DNA of 64,000 bases from Clytia hemisphaerica (GCA_902728285.1 CACVBU010001153.1:1867278-1931277); one strand, 5' to 3'. Shown: positions 11,747 to 23,224, counted from the first letter of the stretch. The notes: a model not told the origin generated them from the letters alone. Program-made: numbers and translations.

Positions 11747-12637
11747 CAGGCTTCGGCATATTAGGCGTGCGATCGCACGCGCACGCCTCCGCACACGCCT
11801 AAAAGCCTTTTAGGCGTGCAATTTATCACACGCCATAAATCATGAAAACCTAGCGAGGCGTGCGATCAATCGCACGTGCAAAAACTTATTCTAGAAATAT
11901 TTTTTCTGCTTGTTGAAAGAAGATCAAATATCATTTTCTACTTTAATCATAAGAACCAAATAGATGAAAGATAAATTTCCTTTACTCTTTCAAACTGCTA
12001 TATGTATACAAAATTTCTTATAAAAAAGTTACTCTAATGGATACACATCTTCTCTCTCCTCTTTCTCTCATACTATGCTTTGGTCTTCAATAAACAAGCC
12101 TTTCTCAAAAATAACTTTTGCTGCACGATTTTCCATCTCTCTAAAACCTTTTTAAAAAAATCACTTTTGCTGTATGATTTTTCCTCTCTCAAATCTTTTT
12201 CCTTCCCTCTCGCATGCTATGTTTATGAGGTCCTTGGTTTATGACAATAAACTAGCTCTTCTTAAAAGTTGCTTTTGCTGCATGATTCTTCTTCTCATTT
12301 GTTTTCCTAAAGTAAAGTATTCTCCTTCTTGATTATTCAGTGCTCTTTTGGTTTCTGTTTTTGTTTTTCAAATATGAAGATTGAATATACACTTTCTTCA
12401 ATTTCCTGTTGTCTAGTTTTTATGTAGATAAAAGAAAGATCATTCTTAGGAATTGTTCAAAAGTTTGTGCCTCATCATTGTTAATGATGTTTATAAAATA
12501 AAAGAAAAAAACAATCGCACGCGATCGCACGTCTAAAGAAAATGAGGCGTGCCATGATTCGCACGCCTAAATTACTAAAAATTACTATGTAGGCGTGCGA
12601 TGATCACACGCCTTCTTTTTTCTTATGCCGAAGCCTG
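11747..12637. mobile_element. Non-autonomous element with AGGCGTGCGA motifs
   Basis: Terminal inverted repeats are CAGGCTTCGGCATA (11747-11760) and its exact complement (12624-12637). The 6-bp AAAGAG is duplicated at 11741-11746 and 12638-12643; the intact MITE copy at 43.9 kb has it once. Both ends carry several copies of AGGCGTGCGA-like motifs in direct and inverted orientation. The interior is AT-rich without coding capacity. Confidence 0.88.
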
Positions 12638-14220
12638 AAAGAGGACGTCCTGTTGAATAATTATGTAGTCCAGCCATAAAAACAATGATAGAGCCATGCA
12701 TAATTACTGTATCATGCATATTGTAATAATTATGAATGGTTTTATCATTGTTTTTCTGCTGGACTACACTAAGTAAGTAAGTAAGTAACTATTTATTTAC
12801 CATTTGAACACTTAAAATACATGAGACGGTATCCACAAAATAAAAAAGGAAGGAGACCGCCTTATAGCCTGGACTAATCATAAAGATGCGGCCACCTAAG
12901 TGCAAGTAACAATTGTAAAATACATAAATTATTTCAGTAGATTAATTTGATTTTTTTATTTTATTTACGGATTAAAGATAAGCTGTGGGTAGGGGGTGTG
13001 CTCAGTATTCCCCAAGACAGTGAGTAAAGGCAAGAGATTTGACAAAGCTAGAATCAGATGAGCTCAGAGTAATATTTGGATAAGATCGCTGAATACTATT
13101 CCATTGTATTATGCAGATTTTAGAAAAAGATTTGTTACCAAAAGTAATGGTATTGTAGGAAGGAACAAAAAGGAGCTTCAATCTTGCTCCTCTGGTACCT
13201 TGATTATCGTCACCTTCAGCTTCAAGCTGAACCAATTCAAAAAAATTAAGAAGATCTTGGGGTAATCTATTGTTCAGGAATTTGAGAACAAATGAAATAT
13301 TAAGAGATCTGACTAGGTCAAAGATTTTAAGAATTTTAAGATCAGAAAAGAGTGGAGAAGAAGGACATTGAAAGGAATTAAAAGTCATGAGACGTAAGGC
13401 TTTCTTTTGAAGAATAAATATAGGTTTAAATGTGGTGTTTTCAGTGAGGCCCCAGAGCTGACAACCATATTGGAGATGAGAGTGAAATAGAGCGAAGTAG
13501 ATGTTGACTAGAGTTTTTGTTGGAACGTAGTGCCTGAGCTTAGATAAGATACCATTTGCTCGAGCAAGTTTGGCTGACAAAAAAGTGGTGTGAGCTTTCC
13601 AATTGAGATGCGAATCAATCAAAATACCAAGATATTTAATATAGGAGCTTTGAAAGATTTTCTTACCTCCAATTTTAAGAAAAGGGATGAAAGGAAGAGG
13701 TTTGCGACAATGTCTAAAGATTAAAAATTCTGTTTTCCCTGCATTAAGGGAAATTTTATTCGCTTTCAACCATGTTTGGAGGGATCTCAAGTCACGATTG
13801 ACTCTGTTGCATAATGAAAGCAGATCAGGGTTAAAATGTAAGAGGTGGGTATCATCAGCAAAATGAAAAGTTTCACTTGAAAAGATGGCATTGGGAAGAT
13901 CGTTTATATAAATTAAAAATAAAAGGGGTTCAAGAACAGAGCCTTGTGGAACTCCATGAGGAATTATTTTAATAGAAGACTCAGTGGAGGAGATGGAAAC
14001 AAACTGAGATCTATTGGATAGATACGATCTAAACCATTCATTAGCTTTGCCTCTGATTCCATAATGATTTAATTTTGAAATCAGAATAGAGTGATCAACA
14101 GTGTCAAAAGCCTTTTGCAAATCAACAAACACACCACATGCAAAGTCACCACTATCAAGAGATTTACGAATACGTTCAACAATGTTAAGCAAAGTGTGGA
14201 TTGTTGAGTGAGATCTACCG

Positions 14221-15058
14221 GGTGACCCACGAAAAAGTTCGGACAGTTTTCGGCGTCTCGAGGCCGAGCAAATGTCTCAAAGTGCTTGAAATTTTAATAT
14301 GTAGAAAGTAGATATTCTAACTTAAAGTTTGAGCTATTACTTTTTAAAATTGACCGACAAGTTCCCTACTTATGAGCTTTTAAAGTCAAAATTCACTTTT
14401 CGGAAAGAGCGAAATTACGTCAAAAAAGAGGTATCAAATTTTTTTATTATCAATCAATCAAGCAAGGTCGTTAAATCGTTAGAAAAGAGCATGTTAGATA
14501 TTTTTATTCAATTTTAAAACTTTTTTAGATTCTTTACTTTCCCAAAATTTATTAACAAGTTATTCGTTCAGAAAAGAACCACTATACACTTTCTAGCATA
14601 TTCCAGGCAAACCCACCCTCTCTGTTCTTTCATAAGACGCGACATTTTCATAAAGAAGGCAAACTTTGCCTATTTGCTAAATATTTTTGATAAAAATATT
14701 TACAAAAATTTATATAAATCTACTTCGTTGTTAATTTATTATTTTACAAACTTTAATTACCTACAACACTAATTAACGAGGTCGTAAAACATCAGCTCAC
14801 TCGAAAAACACAATGTAAAAGATAAAGAAAACAATTATAATTTGATACCTCATTTTTGACGTGTTTTTGCACTTTCCGATAATTGAATTTTGACTTTGAA
14901 AGCTCATGAATGAAGAACCACTGAACCAAATTTAAAAAGTAATAGCTCAAAGTTTAAGTTAGAGCATCCTCTATCTTTTAAAAAAAAGATTGAGTTTATA
15001 TTACTTTTATTTCAGACCCTAGCCAACGAAAACTGTCCGAACTTTTTCGTGGGTCACC
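14221..15058. mobile_element. DNA element with 32-bp perfect TIRs in LINE ORF2
   Basis: The 32-bp terminal inverted repeats (14221-14252 and 15027-15058) start GGTGACCCACGAAAAAGTTC and are identical. The insertion lies inside the RT coding region at ACCGGT; only CG is duplicated (14219-14220 and 15059-15060), so the target duplication is 2 bp at most. The 774-bp interior is AT-rich and has only a 62-codon ORF (14329-14517) without a known motif, so it is non-autonomous. Confidence 0.88.
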
Positions 15059-15580
15059 CGGTACGAAAACCAAATTGACGTTCAAAAAATACGCCATGAG
15101 AATCTAGAAAAGTAATGATACGAGAATACATAAGTTTTTCAAGAATTTTTTCGATGTTGGAAAGTAAAGAAATTGGGCGGTAATTAGAGATCTCAAGAGG
15201 GGAGTCTTTGTTTTTGAAAACAGGAATTACTTTGCAAAGTTTAAGCATTGTGGGGGAAAGAGCCACATTCAAAAGAAAGGTTAAAAAGAAAAGATAGCGG
15301 TCCAGAAAGATCAAATTTTAAAAGGCGAAGGATTTTTTGGGGGATGCTATTGGGACCAGATGATTTATTTAGGGGAAGGGATTTAATAATTAATAAAACT
15401 TCAGCTGGGTTGACACGGTCAAGAAAGATAGAATTTCTGATGCGGTTCTTAAGATAATGGGAAAAGTGATGGTTGGTTGGACCAATTTTGGAGCGAACAG
15501 TCTCTGCAATGGATGTAAAAAAGTCATTGAAGCCATTGGCAACAACTTTTGGATCTGAGGTAAGATGACCATTAACACAA

Positions 15581-16059
15581 CATAGTGTCCTCCCCCCCCT
15601 TTATAAAGGGGGGGGATTCTGATTTTGGCCCTTTTTTCAAAGTGTGGGGGAAAATAAAAAATTTGAAATTTGCTGGGGGAAAATAAAGAGGGGGGAAAAC
15701 CATAGATTTAGGAGATTTTGACTGGGGGAACTTCACTGATCTCAAGGTGATCTTGTTGCAAAACCTGTTTAAGCAATAAAATCAGCAAATCTTTTGGGAT
15801 AAACCAACTTTTCAATACAATTTCATTTTTCCAGCACTTTCAAGGCTATTTTTTCAAGCTTTCCAAAATTTCAAACTTGATTCAAGGCATTTTTATGTTA
15901 ACCATATGGGGGAACCGCAAAATCTTCAAATAGCTGGGGGAATTCAAAAAAGAGGGGGGAACCGAAAAATTTTGAAATATGGTGGGGGAAATAAAAGAGG
16001 GGGGAATGGAGAAAAATTTTAATTTTTAGCGGGGGGAACCAACCCAGGAGGACACTATG
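15581..16059. mobile_element. G-run-rich non-autonomous element in LINE ORF2
   Basis: TIRs are CATAGTGTCCTCC and complement; CACAA is duplicated at 15576-15580 and 16060-16064. Inside, the unit GCTGGGGGAAxxxAAAxxGGGGGGAA recurs, with runs of 5-9 G on the plus strand. The left part starts with a C8/G8 palindrome (CCCCCCCCTTTATAAAGGGG). No coding capacity was seen. Confidence 0.85.
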
Positions 16060-17942
16060 CACAAATAGACGAGGGAGATGATTTAGAATTTGAGCCAATG
16101 ATCTCTCTGATACCTTCCCAGACTTTCAAAATATTAGTAGCATGGACAGAGAAAAATCTGGAATAATGATTATTTTTGCTCTTACGTGTAAGAGTAACTA
16201 TGAGGTTTTTGTAAGTTTTGTATCGTTGATAATAAAAAGTTTTCATAATTGGGTCTTTGGTTTTGATATATTTTCTTGAGTAATATTGACGTTGAGAAAT
16301 TGATTTGATAATCCCAGGGGTGATCCATGGTTTAGCTCTGGTTTTTTGTTGGCGTTTTGTCACAATTACAGTTGGAACATGTTGATCAATTAGGTTTTGA
16401 ATTAGATCATAGAATGTTTTGAAAAGCTTGATCAACATCTGTTATGTGATATAATTTGTTTGCCCAATCAGTGCCAAGAAAGTCTAGAATAAAATTATTT
16501 TGGTCAAAATTTTTCCAATCTTTCCTAGAAGATTTACCAGGCTTTGGTTTGTTAGGAGAACCACAGATAAGGTGAAATTGGGGAAGATGATCAGAGATGG
16601 AATAAAGCAGATTACCTGAAAAACTGTGTTTTTCAGAAATTGAGGAAAAGATATTATCAATAAGTGTCATAGAGTGGTCAGTAATACGAGTAGGAAGGAA
16701 AATATTAGGTATAAGAAAGTGTGATCCAAAGTTGTTCAGGTAAGATAATATGTTAGAATTGGAAGGAGCATTGAGAAGATTAATGTTGAAATCACCAAGA
16801 AGAATAATTTGTTTATTTTCTTTGTTAATTTTATTTAAAAATGATTCTATGAGTTTGTTGAATTCATCAAGAGAGAGAAGTGGGTGTTTATAGATTGATC
16901 CAACGATGGTGTTAGTGGAATTCGGACAAGATATTTCTGCAAAAGTGGATTCAAGAAGAGTTGGGTAATAGAGCATAGAATCAAGATCTTTGCGAGGTTC
17001 ATAGTCTAGATTTTTTGAGATGTATAACATAGTGCCACCAACAGAAGCCTCCGTAGGAGTATGAATTGGTACATGAAAGTTCTCAAGATTGAAGTTAAAC
17101 GAAGGTTTTTTGCCTTTCAAAAGACGGGTCTCGGTAATAGCCATTACGTCAAAATTGTAGTTAAGTTTAGAAAGAAGAGTAGTTAAGTCATCAAAATGTA
17201 GAGCTAAGGAAGCAATATTCAGGTGAAAAGAAGAAAAGGAAAAGGGTCCGTTTTCACGAACAAGTTTTTGAAAATCAGAGGTTTTGTAATACTTACAGTC
17301 GGCAGTCATCACATTGTCAAGGTCAAGACAATTATTTGAGCAATGATCAGAGATAAGACTAAGATTGCGAGCAATCTCGAGAATTTTAGGGTTCAGAGCA
17401 CCAGAGGAGGAAGGTTGAATTTCAGGTTTGAAAGGAAGTGAGCCAAGGAGGCATTTAGGACAGTACCAATCTTTGGTACTGTTTGATAAAAAATGGAATT
17501 CAGCAAGAGATAACCCTGAGCATTTAAAATGAGTCCAAAGTTTACAGGAATCACAAAAAATAGAGTTGCCTGTCATTAACTGATTTAGAGCATACTGAGC
17601 AAGGATATTGTGTGGGCATAAAGTGAAACTTACCAATCTTTATAGAGCCAAAACAAGGTCAAAAACAGAAAAACCATGGAGAAACACCATAATGAGCTGT
17701 GAAAGAAAACTTTAAAACAAAAAAGTAAAAAAGTACGCATGCAGTTCTCTGTCAGCAATTATGAATTTTGCGGACCGAGAGAGAGCAACACAAAATCAAA
17801 ACAAAGCACGCGTACGGGTTGTAATTTAAACTAAAATGAGAAATCACAGCACAACGCGAAATATAGAAATTAGGGGAGTGTCCCCGAGAAGGAAAAAAAA
17901 TATATATATTTTGACAAAATAAGATCTAAAATATGTAGAAAT

Positions 17943-18621
17943 TTATGATGGAACCTTGGTCTTAAAATCGTATCCTGGAAAAGTACCTTCTAACACACTC
18001 AAGTGTTCGATTTTTGACTTTACATCAATCCCGTTTTCTTTGTTTGAAATGAAAATAGTACCATTATATACCCAAAAACGATCAATTAGTTTCTCGTCAA
18101 AGAGTTTTTTACATGAGCTCCATAGGAATTTTGTATAAGGAGCCAGATTACAGTTAATGAAAATGTTATTATTAATACCAATTCTTGCCAGTTTCTCTTT
18201 CGCAGCTTTTCCCTTAAAATTATTTTTGTTTTGATGTAAGATATCACATTTCTTTCTATTGACAAATCTAATTATTGTTCGTGAGTTTTTGTCTTTTTTA
18301 TTTTTTTTCAATCTATGACAAGCTTCTATGTCGGATTTGTGGATAACAATGCCAATGCTGTCGGCTATCGATATGATTTTTGATTCCAGATCTTCGTCCT
18401 CTTCGTCTGGGATTACGTGAATTTCTACGTTATTTCGCCTTACATATTGCTGTAGGTTTCATATTCTCAATTTCAATCTTTGTCAGTCTCTTTTTTGTTT
18501 CTTTCAATTCCTCTTTTAATAATTCATTCTCACTTTTTAGTTGCTTGATAATTTCTGCACTAGCATTAGAGATTTCTTCTGAGAGAGAAGCATGTAGTTT
18601 AGCGATCTCTTCAGTAAACAT
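17943..18621 (-). pseudogene. LINE ORF1, coiled coil plus RNA-binding domain
   Basis: The N-terminal piece (18430-18621) is a heptad coiled coil (IKQLKSENELLKEELKETKK). After a frameshift near 18455 the protein continues with LQQYVRRNNVEIHVIPDEE, typical of the RRM-like domain of L1-type ORF1 proteins (transposase_22 family). The last piece (17943-18311) has RTIIRFVNRKK, IFINCNLAPYTK and a FWVYNGTIFI segment matching the C-terminal domain. This protein binds LINE RNA as a trimer. Start at 18621 lies only 42 bp from the 5' insertion boundary. Confidence 0.82.
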
Positions 18622-18829
18622 TTCCTGGGTAATTGCTAACTTTAAACGACATAATACATAATAACTACATAATTATTCAACAGGGTGGCCTCTTTGAAAA
18701 AAGGTCTATCTTACCCTGGGTTTACTAAAAAAAACGCGATTGAAAAAATGAACCAGCTCAATAGCGACAGCCATTTGTTTTAATGTGGGTCGAGAATTTT
18801 CCGGTGCAGTGGTCAGTGCTAAGTCGTGT

Positions 18830-19112
18830 GGTCAGTGGGGAGACGATAATTACAAGGTCTCAAAAGAAGGTTGTCTATTGCTCATTCCGACATTTTAAAT
18901 TTTCCGGGGGTTTTGTTGTTTGGAATTGATTAACTAACAGTTAGGTAGGGTCAGGGTTGCTAGTAACGGCTTGTCACTGTGCCGGGTGCATACTCGGCGC
19001 CTTGGGCCCCGCAGGGTTGCTAGTAACGGCTCGAATTTCAGTCAGGTGTAAAGTCGATGTCGGAATGAGCAATAGACAACCTTCTTTTGAGACCTTGTAA
19101 TTATCCTTTTCC
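18830..19112. mobile_element. Element with 49-bp inverted repeat between 20-bp direct repeats
   Basis: A perfect 49-bp inverted repeat (18845-18893 and 19057-19105) starts GATAATTACAAGGTCTCAAA. The 20-bp TGGTCAGTGCTAAGTCGTGT occurs on both sides (18810-18829 and 19113-19132). The centre (18945-19045) contains two copies of GGGTTGCTAGTAACGGCT around a GC-rich segment, and reappears in inverted orientation at 23562-23668. Confidence 0.7.
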
Positions 19113-19180
19113 TGGTCAGTGCTAAGTCGTGTTTTCACCTTAACGTCAAAAAACATCAATATCTTTGGAAAGAAAATAGA

Positions 19181-20013
19181 TATCGCTACTTTAATTCAAA
19201 AGGGGCCTAAGTCCAGGTACCCCCCATTTCAAAAGGGGCCTAAGTCCATTTTTATGAAATTTGAGATCTTTAGTTTTTCTCAATCTCTGGCTCATTTGCT
19301 CTTTTTTGATGTATATAACAAGTAGTTTTTGAAGTTAAAACGGTTCATAACTTCATACTGAAGCTCTGATAAAAGTGATGTTTAATTCAAAAGAGGCCTA
19401 AGTCCATCATCTTTTTACAATTAAGGGCCTAAGTCCATCATCTTTTTACAATAGAAGGGCCTAAGTCCATCATCTCTTTACAATAAAGGGCCTAAGTCCA
19501 CCAAAATAAGTTTGTTAAGTTTTAAAGAGGCCTAAGTCCAATTAAATTGCAAATGGGCCTAAGTCCATGCATCCTAAAAAGTTTAATTGATTTTTTCTTT
19601 ATCTTACTGAGATTGTCTTTCCTCTTTATCTTAAATCTAGGTGTAAGTGGCTTTATTTTGGTGTGTCCTATGTGCAGGTTTTGAACTTTTAAAGACAGAA
19701 ATTAACCCTCACACATTTTTCAAAATTCATGTTTAATTCAAAAAAGGCCTAAGTCCACTCTGTAAGATTTACTAAGTTGCACCTAGTACGTACAAAAATA
19801 TCTACTTTCCAAAAGAATGCTTTTTTATTGAAAAAACAAGTTCAAGCTATGGCTTTCAGAAAACATTTACTTCAAAGCTTTACCATCAAAAATGGTTTCA
19901 GAATAAAGGAAAAACTTTAATCGAAATTTTCTCAAAATGACCAAAATGGACTTAGGCCCCTTTTGAATTAAGGCTCACAGGACTTAGGCCCCTTTTGAAT
20001 TAAGGTAGCGATA
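19181..20013. mobile_element. Inverted-repeat element built of GGCCTAAGTCCA motifs
   Basis: Ends are TATCGCTACTTTAATTCAAA on the left and the near-exact complement on the right (34 bp with one change). The dodecamer GGCCTAAGTCCA occurs nine times in direct orientation from 19202 to 19760, and GGACTTAGGCC twice inverted near the right end. Several copies are spaced about 33 bp apart (CATCATCTTTTTACAAT spacer). A TA duplication at the boundary is possible. No coding capacity. Confidence 0.82.
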
Positions 20014-20048
20014 TATACCTGGATGCAGTTTTTTATTGTTTCCCGGAT

Positions 20049-21104
20049 AATACACCGTTTAGGAGTCTCGCCATTTCACGGTACTCCATTGCCAGTGTAG
20101 ACCTAAAGCTCTAAAACAGCATCTAATAACATGAAAACCAGAATATGATTCTTCAATGGGAATTAAAACTATAAAGTGCACTTACAAACATCAATTTGTC
20201 AGATCTAACAAAATTAATAACCGCACTGTCATCATTGACAATAAAACAAACGATTTTCTGTCAAGAGCCTTGTAAACATTCCAACAACTTCCATCGAAAT
20301 TATCTATCACAGCTCAGTCTACCATTTTTAGCGCGGTCCGAGGATTGAGCCGAGAATGCTCCGCGAACTCCTGCGCGGGTGAAGATTTCAATCTGTCAAT
20401 CATTTTCTCAAGCGAAGAGTACGCGAAGCGATTTTAGCTTTTACGATAGTGCCGCGGGACATCAATGGATAGTATTCAATTATCATAATCCCTTTATTTT
20501 CATTCCTAGAACTTTTGCAAAAAAAAAGGAAAAATAGAAAAGTTGTATTTTTTACTGCTCTATTCACATACTGAATTTGAAAGATCTTCTATGTGGCGTT
20601 TTTTTGCAAACTTCAAAAAACTGATTTTTGTCCCGCTTTTGCGGGACTTTGGCTTAAGTGCTTGAGTGCAACATAGGGTACAAAGTCCAAACATGCGTTT
20701 TCCGTAATTTTTGTATGAAGAGTTAGGTCTATACTGATTGCAGAGGCCCGGTAAAAATGGTAGGTAAAAATGCGCACTTTAGTACTGTGAAAGGTTAGAG
20801 GAATGTAACCATTGTGAATTTTTGTCTCTCCTTTAAAGAGAATGATTTAGATATTTGAACATGATATCAATGATAATTCTATAAGTCTCTCCTGAAAATT
20901 TCACAAAAATTCATGAAGAGGAAAAGAAGTTATGATTAAAAGGAGTTCTTTACCTACCGTTTTTCTGCTATGTTTCCTTATGAGAACCAGATGTTTACCT
21001 ACCGTTTTTTTACGGAGGAGAGTGAATTTTCCGTGATCGCTAAAATCAAAACAATGGAAAATTGGATTGGCGCGTGCGCAGTCGACACTCCTAAACGGTG
21101 TATT
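20049..21104. mobile_element. Inverted-repeat element, AATACACCGTTTAGGAGT ends
   Basis: The 22-bp ends (20049-20070 and 21083-21104) match at 21 positions. The interior is about 1 kb, with a GTCCCGC..GCGGGAC hairpin near 20630-20650, the words GGTAGGTAAAAA/TTTACCTACCGT in both orientations, and GC-rich patches near 20330-20460. No target duplication or transposase was seen. Confidence 0.7.
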
Positions 21105-21180
21105 CCTCTGATTGATTTAAAAAAAGAATGAACAGATTTGGATAATTTAAAGGTAAGTACTAATGCATTGAAGTTCATTT

Positions 21181-21525
21181 AGGACCCTGCCGACGCACCG
21201 CACTGTCCGGTGTATTTGTCCGGTGGTAAAAAGTATCCTTTCGCTACATCGGACGCAATAAGTCCGGTGTCAGTCCGGTGTTGCATGCAGGGAATTGTGG
21301 ACGCCGGACATTTATAAAACAAAAAATTAAGAAACACCGGACGCACCGGAATGGTCATGTCCGGTGTTTTGATTGTCCGGTGGGAAAAAATATCCTTCTC
21401 CGACACCGGACATCCGACTTCCTTAAGTCCGGTGTAGAAATTGTCCGGTGGTAAAAAAATTCTCGTTTTACACTGGACTTTCGCTTGTCCGGTGTTCGTT
21501 AAGTCCGGTGCGTCGTCAGGGTCCT
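21181..21525. mobile_element. hAT-like MITE made of TCCGGTG motifs
   Basis: Ends are AGGACCCTGCCGACGCACCG and its near-exact complement. The 8-bp GTTCATTT is duplicated (21173-21180 and 21526-21533), as for hAT transposons. Nearly the whole 345 bp consists of TCCGGTG/CACCGGA words in both orientations separated by 10-25 bp. The antisense ORF across it has no meaning. Confidence 0.85.
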
Positions 21526-21533
21526 GTTCATTT

Positions 21534-23220
21534 TTGTAAATTCTTCCTCGTTCCACGCAAAACATCCCGACGAGTGCACACCCTATCTTTCTGGGTTTTA
21601 TCAGAGTGGCCTATTTGTGGTCAAAAACTGATAGAAAACAGGGAATTTCTCCACAATCTCAATCTGCATAATTTATGCAAAATTAAACACCTTTTTGCGA
21701 AGCGAATTTATGAGCGAAGCAGTTTTGCTATATTGTGCACGTACCTTTAACTTCTATCCCAAGCGAAAATTTGCTATAAAATTTGCTATATAAATCACAT
21801 CTTCGAACCGACGATTCTGTCAAAATGACCTTGAATGGTTTGGCTTGAAGCCACGAAAATTTTCTCGGTTTGGTAGCTAGGACTGCGAAAAATGTCGTTT
21901 TAAAATGGTGTACCCTAGCAGTGAAAAGCAAAAAAATTACCGGAAGCCGAAACACGGATCTGAAGTTGATCAAGTTGCCGGGCAGGCGGGGGGCGGCACG
22001 TATCTAAGCAATCTAAGCAGTGGTGCTTCGGTTTTAAATGTTTATTTTGCTGTTAAATGGAAAAAAATTAGTTTGAACAGTGACAGAAAGGATCTTCATC
22101 ATTCCTTGACTTTTAACAGCAAGTATCAAAGTATCAAATAAGGTCAATCATTGAGAGGTTTTTTCAAGTCGCAAGGGCGGGTGGGCGGGTGGGGTGCTCA
22201 TTTAGTGAACGAAACTTACCTTGCAAAACCAAGTGGATATTCTATGATAAAGAAGTACGGAGGTAATCAAATTTGTCGAATTTGTCAAGAAATAAATCGA
22301 AACTGTCCAAGAACCAACAAGCCATATTTGTACATTTTTGCTTTGTTTTTTTGTTTTATTTTTATGTTTTGATGATTTCGACAGACGATTCGAATAAAAA
22401 TGTTCGGTCGTTCGACGAATATCGTTCGATTTTACTAAGGCACCATTTACACTAGAATAACTAGAAAAAGAAAAGAGCGATGCGGGCAGCGGTGGGGCAA
22501 GTTTTTTTTCCGTAGACGGGCCTTTAATGGTCAGAACAATTTCAATTGAATTCTCTAGAGAATTAGGTATTTCTTCTATTGACTATGGTTGGAAATATCA
22601 TAGCCAATCAAATGATATTTCCGACCATCAAATGACATTTCCGACCACTACGCTATATGATATTTCCGACGATTAAAAATACGGAAAAATTTTTTGCGGC
22701 GGTGGGTGTTGTGCCGCCGTGGATTATGTGGTGGTGTTTGGGGCATTTAGGCTTACGACCCTGTTTCTTTAGCGGCTTTAGAGGGATTTTTAGAGTGTCT
22801 CTTATTTTGCTAGCAACTTGCGAATTAAGGTGGAGTCTGGATCGCTTCGCAACCCTTATACAATACGGCTAGTTCGACCACAAATATGTCCAAAACGCAA
22901 AAAATCTAACATTATGCAAAAAAGTGCGGGTTTTTTAAGCTTTATAACATTCAAATTCCAAATCAGCACCCTCTCAAATTGACCCGCCGCACTTTTGGTA
23001 CCAAAATCAATTCAAAAGCTTGGTCTTGGACATTTTGAATAAAAAGTCTTAAAAAAGTTTAAAGTAGAGATTCTTAGCACATTCTACAATAAAGAAAACC
23101 TATTCTTACCGATGATATGCTCACATGAGTAAAGATATAAGATAGATACACCATTGAAACTCCACACCAGCAACACAAAAGTAAAAAGCCGTCGAAAGCA
23201 CGGAAAATGTTATATCGGAT
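21534..23220. other. Intergenic; short motif repeats only
   Basis: No gene recognised. ATATTTCCGAC recurs three to four times at 22590-22680, including a small hairpin. GGGCGGGTGG-type G-rich patches lie at 21980-22010 and 22180-22200. A repeat shared with 10440-10530 is at 22690-22775. Confidence 0.4.
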
Positions 23221-23224
23221 GGCC

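Larger units (their letters stand above)
13002..17636 (-). pseudogene. LINE ORF2: PHD, endonuclease, reverse transcriptase
   Basis: The first piece (16407-17636, 409 codons) has a PHD-like zinc finger (FCDSCKLWTH, WYCPKCL; the first Cys pair looks degraded), then an AP-type endonuclease: FHLNIASL, AITETRL (catalytic Glu), ILLGDFNIN, TLIDNIF and SDHLPQFHL. The next (16055-16438) is the linker region in another frame. The 15.05-15.58 kb part carries the start of the RT domain (NYRPISLLSN), again frame-shifted. The last piece (13002-14192, 396 codons) holds AFDTVDHSIL, GVPQGSVL, a FADDT active site in place of YADDT, and the thumb region. At least two frameshifts and two element insertions break it. 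At the 15581-16059 insertion, removing the element and one target duplication restores frame across the junction. Confidence 0.88.
12769..18663 (-). mobile_element. LINE, CR1/L2-like, with ORF1, PHD-EN-RT and ACTT tail
   Basis: The element runs 5' to 3' from 18663 to 12769. ACTACA flanks it (12763-12768 and 18664-18669) inside the hairpin MITE, giving a 6-bp target duplication. The 3' end is a short (ACTT)n microsatellite rather than poly(A), as in CR1/L2-type LINEs. ORF1 encodes an L1-like RNA-binding protein. ORF2 has a PHD-like finger, an apurinic-type endonuclease and a reverse transcriptase. Two DNA elements (14221-15058 and 15581-16059) interrupt ORF2. Without them the LINE is about 4.6 kb. 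Frameshifts make it inactive. Confidence 0.9.
11730..18706. mobile_element. Hairpin MITE split by two later insertions
   Basis: The left arm begins at 11730 (GACCTTTTTTCAAAGAG after TA); the right arm ends at 18706 (CTCTTTGAAAAAAGGTC before TA). An intact 179-bp copy at 43931-44109 gives the uninterrupted order. The MITE was cut by an 891-bp element at 11747-12637 and by a LINE at 12769-18663. The remaining MITE pieces are 11730-11746, 12638-12768 and 18664-18706. Flanking TA dinucleotides suggest a Tc1/mariner-type target duplication. Confidence 0.9.

Noticed and set aside
21179..21750. ORFs of 128 and 100 codons over the TCCGGTG element
   Set aside because: Cys/Pro-rich residues come from the repeated TCCGGTG word.
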